The position numbers and the translations under genes were made by a program. Below the pieces are notes generated by a model, which saw only the letters and a list, made by a program, of their open reading frames with translations, had not been told where the DNA came from and did not search any database. DNA of 64,000 nucleotides from BOG-931 sp963781725 (GTDB taxonomy: Bacteria > Pseudomonadota > Alphaproteobacteria > Rhizobiales > Xanthobacteraceae). Of this stretch, positions 42,269-51,854 are shown one piece after another (positions within the stretch are counted from its first letter, which is position 1; each line of letters begins with the position of its first letter). The stretch is from contig CAWAGV010000002.1 in NCBI GenBank assembly GCA_963781725.1, positions 1,426,001 through 1,490,000 of the forward strand. Direction: 5' to 3'.

Positions 42269-43594
42269 GTGGCGCATACCGGTTACTTCCCTGAAGACAT
42301 CTCTCCGGCTCGCAAAGCCGGCGCGCTCGATCTGCTGATCCGCAGCGGCCTGTTCATGGCGGTGTTCCTGACGCTGTGGTTTTCGTTCCATCCATTCCCG
42401 ACGCTCGATCAGCCGCTGGAGATCACCGATGTGGGCGATCCGGCGAACCAGATCGGCTATTCCACTTTCTTTATCCTGCTGGCGGCATGGAACCTGACGC
42501 ATCAGCCGCAACGCCTGTTGCTGCTCATACGGCCGGTCATGATCGCGACCTTGGCGTGGTTCGCGCTCACCGTCGTTTTGTCGTGGGATCCCGGGCTCTC
42601 GATGCGGCGCTTTGCCTTCGGGCTCGTGACCATCGGCATTGCCGGCATGGTGCTGCTGCTGCCGAGAAATCCGCGGCATTTCGGCGACATGATGGGGGTA
42701 GTGGCGATCATCGTAATGATCGCCTGCTATCTCGGCGTCATGTTCGCGCCGACGCACGCCATCCACCAGGCGGCGGATATTCTCGAGCCGGAGCTCGCCG
42801 GCGATTGGCGCGGCGTATTCGGCCACAAGAACGACGCCAGCGCGGCGATGGTGATTTTCGTTTTCATCGGAATTTTCGTCGCCCGCGAGCGCAGCCCCGG
42901 CTTTGGCGCCATCATCCTGGCAATGGCCCTGCCGTTTCTCTACTTCACGCATTCAAAGACCGCGATCGCGGCGCTGCCGATCGTCTATTTCGGCTCCCTC
43001 ATCATGAGCCGCGTGCGCCGGCCCGCCGCCGGCATCGGGTTTGCGCTTCTGATTCTGCTTTTGCTGAATCTCATTTCGATCGGCTCGGTCTATTTCACGC
43101 CGATCCACGATCTGGTCGACGTCATCATGTCGGATCCGAGCTTCACCGGCCGGGCCGACGTCTGGAAATTCGCCGAAGATGCGGTCGCGCAGCGCCCGAT
43201 CACCGGCTACGGCTTTTCGGTGTTTTGGGGCACCGACCAGGTCGTCTACGGCATGGGCGGCAAGACCTGGGCCAACACCGCCAGTCACGCCCACAACGGC
43301 TACCTCGATCTGGCCTTGACCGTCGGCATCCCCGGATCGTTGCTGGCCACGCTCTGGCTGTTCGTGCTGCCGCTGTTCGATTTCTACCGGGCGCCGAACG
43401 ACGCCGACAGCGCGCCGCTGAAACTCCTGTTCTTGCGCATGTGCCTGCTCGCCGCCTACAACTCCTGCTTCGAGACGATGTTTACCGAGGTCGGCGCGCT
43501 GTGGCTGGTGCTGCTCGTCGCCGTCTTCGGGCTGCGCTTCCTTGCCGTCACGCCGGTGTCGGGCCAGTCCATCGCAATGGCGCGCCGCTCTTAA
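42269..43594 (+). CDS. O-antigen ligase/polymerase family membrane protein
   Basis: 441 aa from a GTG with CGAGGAATGTC upstream. About eleven hydrophobic segments surround a periplasmic loop containing FTGRADVWKFAEDAVAQRP, then GYGFSVFWG and SHAHNGYLDLALTVGIPG, the Wzy_C pattern of ExoQ-like polymerases. It would polymerise lipid-linked repeat units in the periplasm with Wzz. It is the second gene of the exopolysaccharide locus, 37 bp after the Wzz-like gene. Confidence 0.9.
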   Translation: MAHTGYFPEDISPARKAGALDLLIRSGLFMAVFLTLWFSFHPFPTLDQPLEITDVGDPANQIGYSTFFILLAAWNLTHQPQRLLLLIRPVMIATLAWFALTVVLSWDPGLSMRRFAFGLVTIGIAGMVLLLPRNPRHFGDMMGVVAIIVMIACYLGVMFAPTHAIHQAADILEPELAGDWRGVFGHKNDASAAMVIFVFIGIFVARERSPGFGAIILAMALPFLYFTHSKTAIAALPIVYFGSLIMSRVRRPAAGIGFALLILLLLNLISIGSVYFTPIHDLVDVIMSDPSFTGRADVWKFAEDAVAQRPITGYGFSVFWGTDQVVYGMGGKTWANTASHAHNGYLDLALTVGIPGSLLATLWLFVLPLFDFYRAPNDADSAPLKLLFLRMCLLAAYNSCFETMFTEVGALWLVLLVAVFGLRFLAVTPVSGQSIAMARRS

Positions 43595-43664
43595 GGCTAA
43601 CGGCTGATTAACCTTTATTTTCTGTCGCTTCGCTCCTAGGTGTCGAACCCAAGGAGCAACCGCC

Positions 43665-44483
43665 ATGCCGGAGCAAACCGGCTGTATCAGCTTTGCCGCC
43701 ACCGACACCGCAGGACGATGGGATGTGCCGACCGCGACCATCGGCGGCTTGCCCGTTGCCGTCATCGATCGCGCGCGCTCCGCCGAACTGATGATCGACG
43801 CAGCGCTGGCGCGGCGCGACACGGCGCAAGCGCCGCTGATCTTCACCTCGGCAAACGGCCAGGTGCTTTCGCTGTGCGCCAGCAATCCGGAAATTCGCGA
43901 GCTCTTCACCGCGGCCGATCTTATTCATGCCGACGGCATGCCGATGGTGTTGGTGTCGCGCCTGTTCCATCGTACGCCGCTGCCCGAGCGCGTCGCGACG
44001 ACGGATTTCTTTCATGACGCCGCCAGGATCGGCCAGCAGCGCGGTGCGCGCATGTTTTTTCTCGGCGCCGCCAAGAAGGTCGTCGATCAGGCGATCCGGC
44101 GCGTCAGGTCGCTCTACCCGCAACTCGATATCGTCGGGCACAGTTGCGGCTATCTGCGCCGCGAAGGCGACGAGGAACGGATTATCGGGATCGTCAACGA
44201 TGCGCGGCCGGACATCCTCTGGCTCGGCCTCGGCGTGCCGCGCGAGCAGGAATTCGCGCTGCGCCATCGCGACCGGCTGTCGAATGTCGGCCTGATCAAA
44301 ACCTCCGGCGGCTTGTTCGATTTCATATCGGGCAAGAATTCACGCGCGCCGGACTGGATGCAGCGCGCCGGACTTGAATGGGCTTATCGCATCTGTCTCG
44401 AGCCGCGCCGCCTGACGGGCCGCTATCTGATGACCAATCCGCACGCCATATACCTTCTGCTGACGCGGACCGAGGCGCCATGA
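43665..44483 (+). CDS. WecG/TagA/CpsF-family glycosyltransferase
   Basis: 272 aa preceded by CCAAGGAGCAACCGCC. The GT26 pattern is clear: IFTSANGQVLSL, DLIHADGMPMVLVSRLF, ARMFFLGAAKKVVDQA, DILWLGLGVPREQEFALRH, and GGLFDFISGKNSRAPDWMQ. These enzymes add the second sugar (ManNAc-type) to a polyprenyl-diphosphate-linked acceptor at the cytoplasmic membrane. Its stop overlaps the next gene (ATGA). Confidence 0.93.
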   Translation: MPEQTGCISFAATDTAGRWDVPTATIGGLPVAVIDRARSAELMIDAALARRDTAQAPLIFTSANGQVLSLCASNPEIRELFTAADLIHADGMPMVLVSRLFHRTPLPERVATTDFFHDAARIGQQRGARMFFLGAAKKVVDQAIRRVRSLYPQLDIVGHSCGYLRREGDEERIIGIVNDARPDILWLGLGVPREQEFALRHRDRLSNVGLIKTSGGLFDFISGKNSRAPDWMQRAGLEWAYRICLEPRRLTGRYLMTNPHAIYLLLTRTEAP

Positions 44484-44539
44484 CTGAAGGGGCCATGACT
44501 GAAGGGGCCATGACTGAAGGGGCCATGACTGAACGCGCC
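44480..44539 (+). repeat. 15-bp tandem repeat at the 5' end of the GT2 gene
   Basis: ATGACTGAAGGGGCC occurs three times perfectly (44480-44524), followed by a fourth copy with two changes and then by shorter ATG-containing units to about 44578. The unit is a multiple of 3, so copy changes keep frame. Each unit carries an ATG with a purine-rich GAAGGGG before the next ATG. Confidence 0.9.
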
Positions 44540-45493
44540 ATGACCGATGCCATGCCCGATGCCATGCCCGAAGGTGCGGCTCCGCGCGTGGTTCTGTGTG
44601 TGCCGACGTTCCGCCGGCCCGACGGGTTGCGCAAGCTGCTTACGCGGGTGGCGCGCCTGGATTACGCCGGCGCACTCGAGGTGATCGTCGTCGATAACGA
44701 TGCCGTCGCCCGGGAGGGCGCTGCGGTGGTCGGTGATTTGCAGCAAACGTTTCGATTTCCGTTACGTTGCGTCATCGAGCCGCGCCGCGGTCATACTTAC
44801 GCTTACAATCGCGCCTTCGGGCTGGCCTGCCGCGCCGCCTGCAGTCCGGACTACGTCGCCGTGCTCGACGACGACGAATACCCCGCTGCAAACTGGCTCG
44901 GCGAAATGATCCGGACGGCGCTCCGCTACGGCGCCGAAATTGTCGGCGGGCCGGTCTCGCCGGTGTTCGACCGGCCGGATCACTGGCTCGCCAGGAGCGG
45001 GGTGTTCGCGCCGGTGCGCTTTGCGAGCGGCCGCGTGCCGATGATCTATGGCGCCGGCAACATGCTGATCCGCCGGGCCGTGCTCGAGCACTATCTGGAC
45101 GAACCGTTCCTGCACGAGTTCGCCTTTACCGGCGGCAGCGACTTCGATTTCTTCTGGCGCTGCCGCATCGACGGCCGCAGCTTTGCCTGGGCCGATGCGG
45201 CCGAAGTGTTCGAGACCACACCGCCGGCGCGGACCACGATCGGTTATCTGCTCCGCCGCAAGTTCCGCAACGGAACCGAAGCGACGCGGCTTGAGCGCAA
45301 ATTCCTTAACAGCGGAACCGCGGTGGCGCGGCGCTGGACCACCGGCCTCGGCTTGCTCGGCATCGGCGTCCTGTCACTGCCGCTTGCCGTGCTGCGCGGC
45401 CGGCGGGCGATGATCGACAGCTTGATCCGCGCTGCGCGCGGCGCCGGCCGCCTCGCCGCAGAGTTCGACCTGCACTACGAGCAGTATCGCTGA
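44480..45493 (+). CDS. Glycosyltransferase family 2 with repeated N-terminal start codons
   Basis: 337 aa. The GT-A domain begins at VVLCVPTFRRPDGLRKLL, has VIVVDNDA and the DxD-like VAVLDDDEYPAANWL, and a C-terminal GGSDFDFFWRCRIDGRSF. A hydrophobic C-terminal segment (GLGLLGIGVLSLPLAVL) could anchor it in the membrane. The N-terminus is a repeat (MTEGA three times, then MTERA, MTDA, MPDA, MPEGA), each unit beginning with ATG, so the true start is ambiguous. The first ATG overlaps the WecG-type gene by 4 bp. Confidence 0.88.
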   Translation: MTEGAMTEGAMTEGAMTERAMTDAMPDAMPEGAAPRVVLCVPTFRRPDGLRKLLTRVARLDYAGALEVIVVDNDAVAREGAAVVGDLQQTFRFPLRCVIEPRRGHTYAYNRAFGLACRAACSPDYVAVLDDDEYPAANWLGEMIRTALRYGAEIVGGPVSPVFDRPDHWLARSGVFAPVRFASGRVPMIYGAGNMLIRRAVLEHYLDEPFLHEFAFTGGSDFDFFWRCRIDGRSFAWADAAEVFETTPPARTTIGYLLRRKFRNGTEATRLERKFLNSGTAVARRWTTGLGLLGIGVLSLPLAVLRGRRAMIDSLIRAARGAGRLAAEFDLHYEQYR

Positions 45494-45661
45494 CGCGCAC
45501 GCTGCGCAGCGTTAACCGCGCCCGATCGCGCGCCGGCGAATTAGGATTAACGATTCACGACGATATACGGCTTTACGCCCGGTTTATGCGCATTTGCGTT
45601 AGAAGCCATGAGTATGAAGGCCTGAGGCCGTGGCGCCGTCTGACCGAGGCATGGAACAGAC

Positions 45662-46642
45662 ATGCCACGACCCGAAATGCCGGACCGTCGAACTCCGGCC
45701 TTGCAGTGGAATAGCGGCGTACCCATGACGGACATTCAAGAACACTTGCAACAAAACTTGCAACAACACTTCCCACAACACTTCAGTTCGCCGGGATCGG
45801 ACAATTTCAGCATCACGCCCGGACTGTCACGCTCCGGACAACCGGAAACGCGCTACGCGCGAATAAGCAGCAAGGTTTCGCGCTACCTCGCCCGCAACGT
45901 TGCGACAAAGAAACTGGCGATGCGCAACGCCCGGCCGATCATCTCGTTCACGTTCGATGACGTGCCGGCATCGGCGTGCGATACCGGCGCGCGCATCCTC
46001 GATCACTACGGCGTCCGCGGCACGTTCTACATCGCGGGCGCGGGTTTCGGCCGGAACAGTCCGGTCGGCGTGCTGGCAACACCCGATCACCTTCGAACGA
46101 TCTGGCTGCGCGGCCATGAGATCGGATGCCAGACGCATTTTCACTCGGCGGTCTCGCGGCTCAGCCGCGACGAGCTGCAACGCGAATTCTCCAGTAACCA
46201 GACCGCACTGAAGACGATCGACGACACCATTGCGGTGCGGAACTTCGCCTATCCGTATGGCGATCTTTCGTTCGGCGCGCGGCGACAACTCGAGGCGTTG
46301 TTCGACTGCTGCCGTTCCGTCGACAACGGCATCAACAGCGGAGCCGCAAATCTCGGCGCGCTGAAGTCCTATCCGCTGGAGAATGCATCGCTCGACCGTG
46401 CAAGGATCGCGGCGTTGATCGCCGAAACCGTCCGGATCAGCGGTTGGCTGATTTTCTTCAGCCACGACGTCGGTGAGCGGCCAAGCCGATACGGCATCGA
46501 TCCGGGATTGCTGGAATGGACCGTCAAGGCCGCAAAGCAGTCGGGCGCCGTGGTCGTGCCGATTGCCGACGGTCTCAAACATGCCGCCGGATCGGTCGTG
46601 GAGCCTCACGGCAACGGCGCCTGTTTCCAGCCGCGGAACTGA
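45662..46642 (+). CDS. Polysaccharide deacetylase family protein (NodB homology)
   Basis: 326 aa. ISFTFDDVPASA gives the TFDD metal motif, GHEIGCQTHFHSAVSRLSRD the H-x-x-H equivalent motif, and FAYPYGDLS motif 3. The start is uncertain between 45662 and 45725; the N-terminal 60 residues are Gln-rich (EHLQQNLQQHF) and low complexity. There is no signal peptide, so it may act on cytoplasmic lipid-linked intermediates. It would remove N- or O-acetyl groups from the polymer of this locus. Confidence 0.88.
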   Translation: MPRPEMPDRRTPALQWNSGVPMTDIQEHLQQNLQQHFPQHFSSPGSDNFSITPGLSRSGQPETRYARISSKVSRYLARNVATKKLAMRNARPIISFTFDDVPASACDTGARILDHYGVRGTFYIAGAGFGRNSPVGVLATPDHLRTIWLRGHEIGCQTHFHSAVSRLSRDELQREFSSNQTALKTIDDTIAVRNFAYPYGDLSFGARRQLEALFDCCRSVDNGINSGAANLGALKSYPLENASLDRARIAALIAETVRISGWLIFFSHDVGERPSRYGIDPGLLEWTVKAAKQSGAVVVPIADGLKHAAGSVVEPHGNGACFQPRN

Positions 46643-46655
46643 GGTTTCGAAACCG

Positions 46656-47639
46656 ATGACCGACGCCAGGGACACCAGACCGGAGATGAAGATCGCGCTT
46701 GTGACGCCGAGCCACGGCAACGATATCGAGCGTTTTGCCCTATTGTGCGAAAGCATCGACCGGCTGGTGCGGTCCTATGAACGGCATTACGTCATCGTCA
46801 ACGACGATGACGTGCCGGCATTCGCCAAATTCGCGCGGCCCAACCGGGTCATCATGCCAAGTTCCCGGTTGCTGCCGCGCTGGCTCAAGCCGATGCCCTC
46901 GCTCGTGCTGCGCAAGGGACGCCGGGTGTGGTGGTCATTCCGATCGAAGCCGGTGCACGGCTGGCATGTTCAGCAGATCCTCAAGATCGCGGCTGCATCG
47001 CAACTGTCGGAACAACGGTTCTGCTTTATCAATTCCGACAACGTCTTCGTCCGTCCCTTCGACGTGGCGCGCTATGCCGGCGATGAACTGACGCCGCTCT
47101 ACATCGACCACGCCGCAATCACGGCCAACTCGCCGATGCACGCCCCGTGGATTCGCAATTGCGACCGTCTTCTCGGCAGCGCACAAGCCACCGCTTTCCC
47201 GGCCGATGACTACATCGGCAACGTCATCGTTTGGGACAAAAGCACCGTGCGCGACATGACCGCCCGGATCGCGCGCACAACCGGCGTCGAGTGGGCTTTG
47301 GCGCTTTGCCGAACCCGGGCCTTTTCGGAATACCTGCTGTACGGTCAGTTTGTCCGCATATCGCCGGAGCACGCGGCACGGCACGCAATCATCACCGAAA
47401 GCCTCGCCAACGCCCACTGGGACGATCGACCGCTCGACGCCGGCGGCGTGCAGGCCATGGTCGCCGGGCTCAGCGCGCACGAAGTTGCGCTGTGCATAAA
47501 GTCGTTTTCCGGCACTTCGGTATCTACCATCCGCGACACCGTTGGATTATCTGACGGCCAGACTGAGGCGATCCGGCTTGGCGCGGCAGCCATTCCCGAC
47601 AGGGAACGAACTGATGTCCGTCTTCACCAGCAGGGCTGA
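46656..47639 (+). CDS. DUF6492-like putative glycosyltransferase
   Basis: 327 aa from the ATG 14 bp after the deacetylase stop. IALVTPSHGNDIERFALLCE, HYVIVNDDDVPAF and the DxD-like FCFINSDNVFVRPFDV match the pattern of DUF6492 proteins, which have a GT-A-like arrangement (family recalled, not searched). PADDYIGNVIVWDK may bind the acceptor. It overlaps the flippase start by 26 bp. It is likely another transferase of the repeat unit. Confidence 0.75.
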   Translation: MTDARDTRPEMKIALVTPSHGNDIERFALLCESIDRLVRSYERHYVIVNDDDVPAFAKFARPNRVIMPSSRLLPRWLKPMPSLVLRKGRRVWWSFRSKPVHGWHVQQILKIAAASQLSEQRFCFINSDNVFVRPFDVARYAGDELTPLYIDHAAITANSPMHAPWIRNCDRLLGSAQATAFPADDYIGNVIVWDKSTVRDMTARIARTTGVEWALALCRTRAFSEYLLYGQFVRISPEHAARHAIITESLANAHWDDRPLDAGGVQAMVAGLSAHEVALCIKSFSGTSVSTIRDTVGLSDGQTEAIRLGAAAIPDRERTDVRLHQQG

Positions 47640-49149
47640 GCTTCCCGCGGAAGACCCCGCGGAAGACACGCCGAAGCTGATCGACGATCTTCAGCGCAAA
47701 CATCCAAAGCTGATCAGCCAGACCGCGATCAACTTCGCGGCCAACGCATTTTCGGCGGCGTTCGGTCTGCTCAACGTCATCATATTCACGCGCCTGCTGT
47801 CGACCGCGGAATTTGGCATCTATGCCCTCGGCCTGGGATTTGCGGGGATCGTCAGCACCGTGACCTGCAGCTGGGTGCGCCTCTACATCATGCGGACCGA
47901 GCCGCGCGGCAGCGCCATCGACGTCCGCCCCATCGCGCTGCCCGGACTGTTACTGTCCTGCCTGGTCGCGCCGATCGCTTATGTCGCCGGACTGTTTTCA
48001 GGGTTGCAGCCGGGCGCGGCCATCGCCGCCGTCGCCTTCGGGCTTGCGCTCAGCATCTTCGATACGACGATCGAGCTGTTAAGGGCCAGGTTTCAGGCCA
48101 TCACGGTGATGAAGGCCACCGTGATGCGGGCGTTGCTGCTGCTGATCTTCGGCGTCGTCTTCATCCTGACATTCGGAACCGGCGTCGCGCTGGTCATCTC
48201 CGCGGCGCTGGCCTACTTCACGACCACTCTGCTGCTGACCCGGCAGACTTGGCGCGGCACCGCCATGCGGTTCAACAGCCCGGAGCTTTTCAAGCTGGCA
48301 AAGGCCGGCATGCCCCTGACATTATCGCTGACCTTGCTGGCGATCTCGGCGACGGTCGACCGCTTCATCATCGCGCATCTCTCCGGCACCGCGGCGGCCG
48401 GCCAATACGCCGCCGGCGTCGATCTCGTCCGGCAAACACTGATCATTCCCGCCGTCAGCGCCGCGGCGACCTTCATGCCGATGGCCGTGCAGATCCTGGC
48501 CAACCGCGGCATCGAAGCCACGCGCGAACATCTCACCGAATGTCTGGAGCTTCTTCTGGCGATCAGCGTTCCGGCGGCGCTGGGTTTTGCCGTGGTGTCG
48601 CATCACGTCGCCTACGTGATTCTCGGCCCGGACTTCCGCGACCTCGCCGTGATCGTCATGCCGATCATCTGCGTCATGATGGTTTTTCAGATTCTGACCT
48701 ACCAATACGTCCACATCGGATTTCTGCTGTCGGACCGCAATTCGCTCTATCTGGTCAACACCGCCTCGACGATGATCTTCAACGGCGTGCTGGCCTACAT
48801 TCTTATTGTGCGGATGGGCCCGGTCGGCGCGGCCTGGGGGCGCCTGGCGGCGGAGGTTTTCGGGTTTGCCGGCGCCGCCGTGCTGACGCGCTGGGCGTTC
48901 CAGGTGCCGCTGCCGTTGCGTCCGGTCAGCCGCGTTCTGATCGCGGCGATGACGATGGTCGTCGCCATCAAAGCGCTCGACGTGATGCTCGCGGTATCGG
49001 ACAAGATCGCCCTGATCATTCTCATCCCTGCCGGAATGGTCGTCTACTTCGCGATGTGCTGGCTTCTCGACATCGCCAAGGGGCGGCAACGCCTGATCCG
49101 CGTCCTGCAAATGGCGCACGGTATGCTTGCTGCAAAAAGCAGCGCCTAG
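47614..49149 (+). CDS. Wzx-type oligosaccharide flippase
   Basis: 511 aa from the ATG at 47614, preceded by AGGGAACGAACTG and overlapping the DUF6492 gene. About fourteen hydrophobic segments follow the MATE/Wzx plan, with FAANAFSAAFGLLNVIIFTRLLS at the N-terminus and VDRFIIAHLSGTAAAGQYAAG in the middle. It would move lipid-linked repeat units across the inner membrane for the polymerase. Confidence 0.92.
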   Translation: MSVFTSRAELPAEDPAEDTPKLIDDLQRKHPKLISQTAINFAANAFSAAFGLLNVIIFTRLLSTAEFGIYALGLGFAGIVSTVTCSWVRLYIMRTEPRGSAIDVRPIALPGLLLSCLVAPIAYVAGLFSGLQPGAAIAAVAFGLALSIFDTTIELLRARFQAITVMKATVMRALLLLIFGVVFILTFGTGVALVISAALAYFTTTLLLTRQTWRGTAMRFNSPELFKLAKAGMPLTLSLTLLAISATVDRFIIAHLSGTAAAGQYAAGVDLVRQTLIIPAVSAAATFMPMAVQILANRGIEATREHLTECLELLLAISVPAALGFAVVSHHVAYVILGPDFRDLAVIVMPIICVMMVFQILTYQYVHIGFLLSDRNSLYLVNTASTMIFNGVLAYILIVRMGPVGAAWGRLAAEVFGFAGAAVLTRWAFQVPLPLRPVSRVLIAAMTMVVAIKALDVMLAVSDKIALIILIPAGMVVYFAMCWLLDIAKGRQRLIRVLQMAHGMLAAKSSA

Positions 49150-49163
49150 CGCCGGATCGGCAT

Positions 49164-50315
49164 TCAGGCTTCGGATAGCGCCGCGTGCGTTGCCGCGGTC
49201 GTGGCGCGCCACCAGGCGTCGCCGTCGATCACCTGCGTCGTGCGCCCGCCCTGTTTGGCGGCATCCAGCAAGCGGTCGGCAATGTGCTGCGGGCTCGCGT
49301 CCGCCGGGATGAACGACAATGCCCCCGACTCGATCACCGACCGGAAGCCCTTGTGGTGGGCGAACTCGTTCATCGAACGCGGTTCGGTGACAACCACCGG
49401 GCGGTTGGATTGCAGGCAGTGAATGACGCTCGACCGGCGCGCCGTCAGGCCCTCCGGAAAGAGATAGAGAAACACGCCGATTTCGTTGAACAGCGTATAG
49501 AGCTCCGCATCGTCGGAAACGTAGCCGGTCACGATAACCTGATCCTCGAGGCCGTATTCGGCCACCTTGGCCCAGAATTGCTGCTCGTAGCCGTCAAGCG
49601 ACGGCGGGAAGCTGCCGACGAACGCGATCAGGGCGCGGACACCGCGCTCCCGGAGATCACGGCACACATCAAGCAGGGCGCTGGACGCCTTGCCCTTATA
49701 GAGAGCGCCGAAGTGGCCAATGACAATGTCGCAGGTCCGGGCGGCATCCCGGATGCGCTCGACCCGCCCGGTGACAAGCGGCTCGCCCGGTTGCACGGTC
49801 GGCGCGTTCGGCACCAGCCGGCATTTCTTTCCTGCGCCGGGAAGCCAACGGGTTTGCGCAATCTGGCCGGCGATCAGCGGTGACACGACGATGATCGAGC
49901 CGCTGAACCAGACAAACGGTGCAACCGCAATCCGGCGCAGCCAGTGCAAGGCCGCCCATTCGTGCATGAAGACGGTAACCTGGACGCCGGCGCAGCGCGC
50001 AAACAGCAGGATGACCAGCGGCAGAACCAGCAGGTTTTTCCAGGTTGTGAGCGGCACGCTGAAAACGATGCGATCGGCCTGGCGCACTTGCCGCAGCAGC
50101 GCCGGCAGGTCGCGCCAGTGCGGCGAGACCGGGAGCAGATCGTATCCCGCGTCCGGATGATCGGCGTTGAGTTCGCCGACCAGCAGCCGGGCAAACGATT
50201 CGACCCCGCATTGTTCGCCGCTCGGCGTCAACAAAAACAGCCTGTGGCCTGACGGGCGCACGCGGCCCGGCGCGAACGCTGTGCGCGAAACGGCATCGCT
50301 GAATTGGACGTTCAT
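49164..50315 (-). CDS. GT4-like glycosyltransferase
   Basis: 383 aa, GT-B type. TPSGEQCGVESFARLL, VFMHEWAALHWLRR, a CDIVIGHFGALYKGK segment and the donor-site region LFPEGLTARRSSVIHCLQSNRP with the E-x7-E-like pattern support a retaining glycosyltransferase. It is on the opposite strand to the rest of the locus, converging with the flippase 14 bp from its stop and divergent from the CelD-type gene. It may be expressed separately. Confidence 0.85.
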   Translation of the reverse strand: MNVQFSDAVSRTAFAPGRVRPSGHRLFLLTPSGEQCGVESFARLLVGELNADHPDAGYDLLPVSPHWRDLPALLRQVRQADRIVFSVPLTTWKNLLVLPLVILLFARCAGVQVTVFMHEWAALHWLRRIAVAPFVWFSGSIIVVSPLIAGQIAQTRWLPGAGKKCRLVPNAPTVQPGEPLVTGRVERIRDAARTCDIVIGHFGALYKGKASSALLDVCRDLRERGVRALIAFVGSFPPSLDGYEQQFWAKVAEYGLEDQVIVTGYVSDDAELYTLFNEIGVFLYLFPEGLTARRSSVIHCLQSNRPVVVTEPRSMNEFAHHKGFRSVIESGALSFIPADASPQHIADRLLDAAKQGGRTTQVIDGDAWWRATTAATHAALSEA

Positions 50316-50548
50316 GCCGGCAGGTCTACAGCGCTGTCGTTAAAATCAAAACACGTACGAGCCGCGCGCTCGCATTAAGGATAATTCCCGGGCAGGACGC
50401 GTAACCCTACGTGTGTTCTCAGCCGGCAAATTAACCAACAGTCCACGCAAAGCGCGGTGCGGCCGCGCTGTTTACGACTGGCGGCGGCGGCGTGGAGTAC
50501 AACGTGCCGAGCGTAATGACAGCTCCGGCGACGGCCGGCATTTGGTGA
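50316..50548. other. Divergent intergenic region
   Basis: 233 bp between the GT4-like and CelD-type genes contain no supported frame. It must hold both promoters. An AT-rich segment occurs at 50340-50360 (TTAAAATCAAAACACG) near the GT4 start. No operator palindrome was found. Confidence 0.45.
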
Positions 50549-51691
50549 ATGAACGTGACCGTTCTTGATCTGCCGCGGCAACGGCACGCCGCGAACGCTT
50601 CATTGAAGGTCGAGCTTTTTGCCGCAGGCGGGTTCGCGGATTGCGACTGGCCGACGATCGCGGACGGGCGCGATCTCAAGATGTATGCCTTTCAATCGCG
50701 CGAATTCCTCGATGCCTGGACCCGCACGATCGGTGAAGCGCGCGGCATCGAACCGTATCTGCTGGTGGTCCGGAACGCCGGCGGCGAGCCGGCTCTTTAT
50801 CTGCCGCTGGCGATCGAGACCGAGTTCAATATCCGGATTCTCCGCTTCATGGATTGCGGCGTTGCCGACTACAACGCGCCGATCGTGAAAAGCGCGTGCA
50901 CGCTGTCGCGGCAGGAGTTTAAAACGCTCTGGACGGACGCGCTGTCGCTGTTGCCGGGCTTCGATGTCATCGACCTGAAAAAGATCGCGGGCAATGTCGC
51001 GGGCGACGTCAATCCGCTGACCTATCTCCACTGCACGCCGCATGGCGAGGATGGCCATGCGTTGCTGCTCAAGCAAACGGGCGCGGCGGCCGATGGCGGC
51101 CCTTCAGTCAGCCAGCGGCAAAAGCTCGACCGCGACCGCCGTAAGCTCGCTGAGCTCGGTGCTCTTGAATTTGTCGTGAACCCGCCCGACGGTCTGGCCG
51201 TACTGGTTACGGAAAAATTATTCGCGCTGAAACGCCAAAAATATGTGCAGACCAACGTCCCCGACTTTCTCGCCGGGCCCGGCGTTGCCGATTTCTATCG
51301 CCGGATTGTCGGCGCGGAGTGCATCGGCAAGATCGGTCATCTGTCCGCGTTATTGATCGGCGATACAATGGCGTCCGCGCACATCGGCTATATCGGCCGC
51401 GGCAGCTTTTATTACACTCTTCCTGCCTATGACGCGGCCTATGCGCGCTACCGGCCAGGACATCTTTTGTTGCGTGAACTTGTCGACCGGTCGGCCCAAC
51501 AAGGCGATACGACGTTCGATTTCGGCTTCGGCGACGAATCCTACAAACAGACATGGGCCAGCCATCGCCTGCCGCTCTACGATCACGAACACGCGATGAC
51601 TGCGGCGGGCCGGGTTTATTTGCGGATGCGGCGCATTCGCCGTTTCGTCAAAAATAACGGCGTTCGAACCTGGTTCCGGCGCGCCGGCTAG
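50549..51691 (+). CDS. CelD/BcsL-family GNAT acetyltransferase
   Basis: 380 aa. The C-terminal GNAT_6 pattern includes QRQKLDRDRRKLAELGALEF, MASAHIGYIGRGSFYYTLPAYD and YRPGHLLLRELVDRSAQQGDTTFDFG, ending KQTWASHRLPLY. These proteins are found in exopolysaccharide and cellulose loci and probably acetylate sugars before export. It could oppose or complement the deacetylase of this locus. No membrane segment seen. Confidence 0.87.
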   Translation: MNVTVLDLPRQRHAANASLKVELFAAGGFADCDWPTIADGRDLKMYAFQSREFLDAWTRTIGEARGIEPYLLVVRNAGGEPALYLPLAIETEFNIRILRFMDCGVADYNAPIVKSACTLSRQEFKTLWTDALSLLPGFDVIDLKKIAGNVAGDVNPLTYLHCTPHGEDGHALLLKQTGAAADGGPSVSQRQKLDRDRRKLAELGALEFVVNPPDGLAVLVTEKLFALKRQKYVQTNVPDFLAGPGVADFYRRIVGAECIGKIGHLSALLIGDTMASAHIGYIGRGSFYYTLPAYDAAYARYRPGHLLLRELVDRSAQQGDTTFDFGFGDESYKQTWASHRLPLYDHEHAMTAAGRVYLRMRRIRRFVKNNGVRTWFRRAG

Positions 51692-51854
51692 ACGTCAGTC
51701 AGGAACAGCCGGAATTTACATGCCGTATTGTTTGTTTATAGATACGCCGCCGACCACCTTAACGAACTTTAATCCGCGCGGCATTGCACCCATCGGCCCA
51801 ACCGGCATATTCGCAAAGGGCCTTCGCCGTGTGGTGTGAGGCATGGAACCGTAG

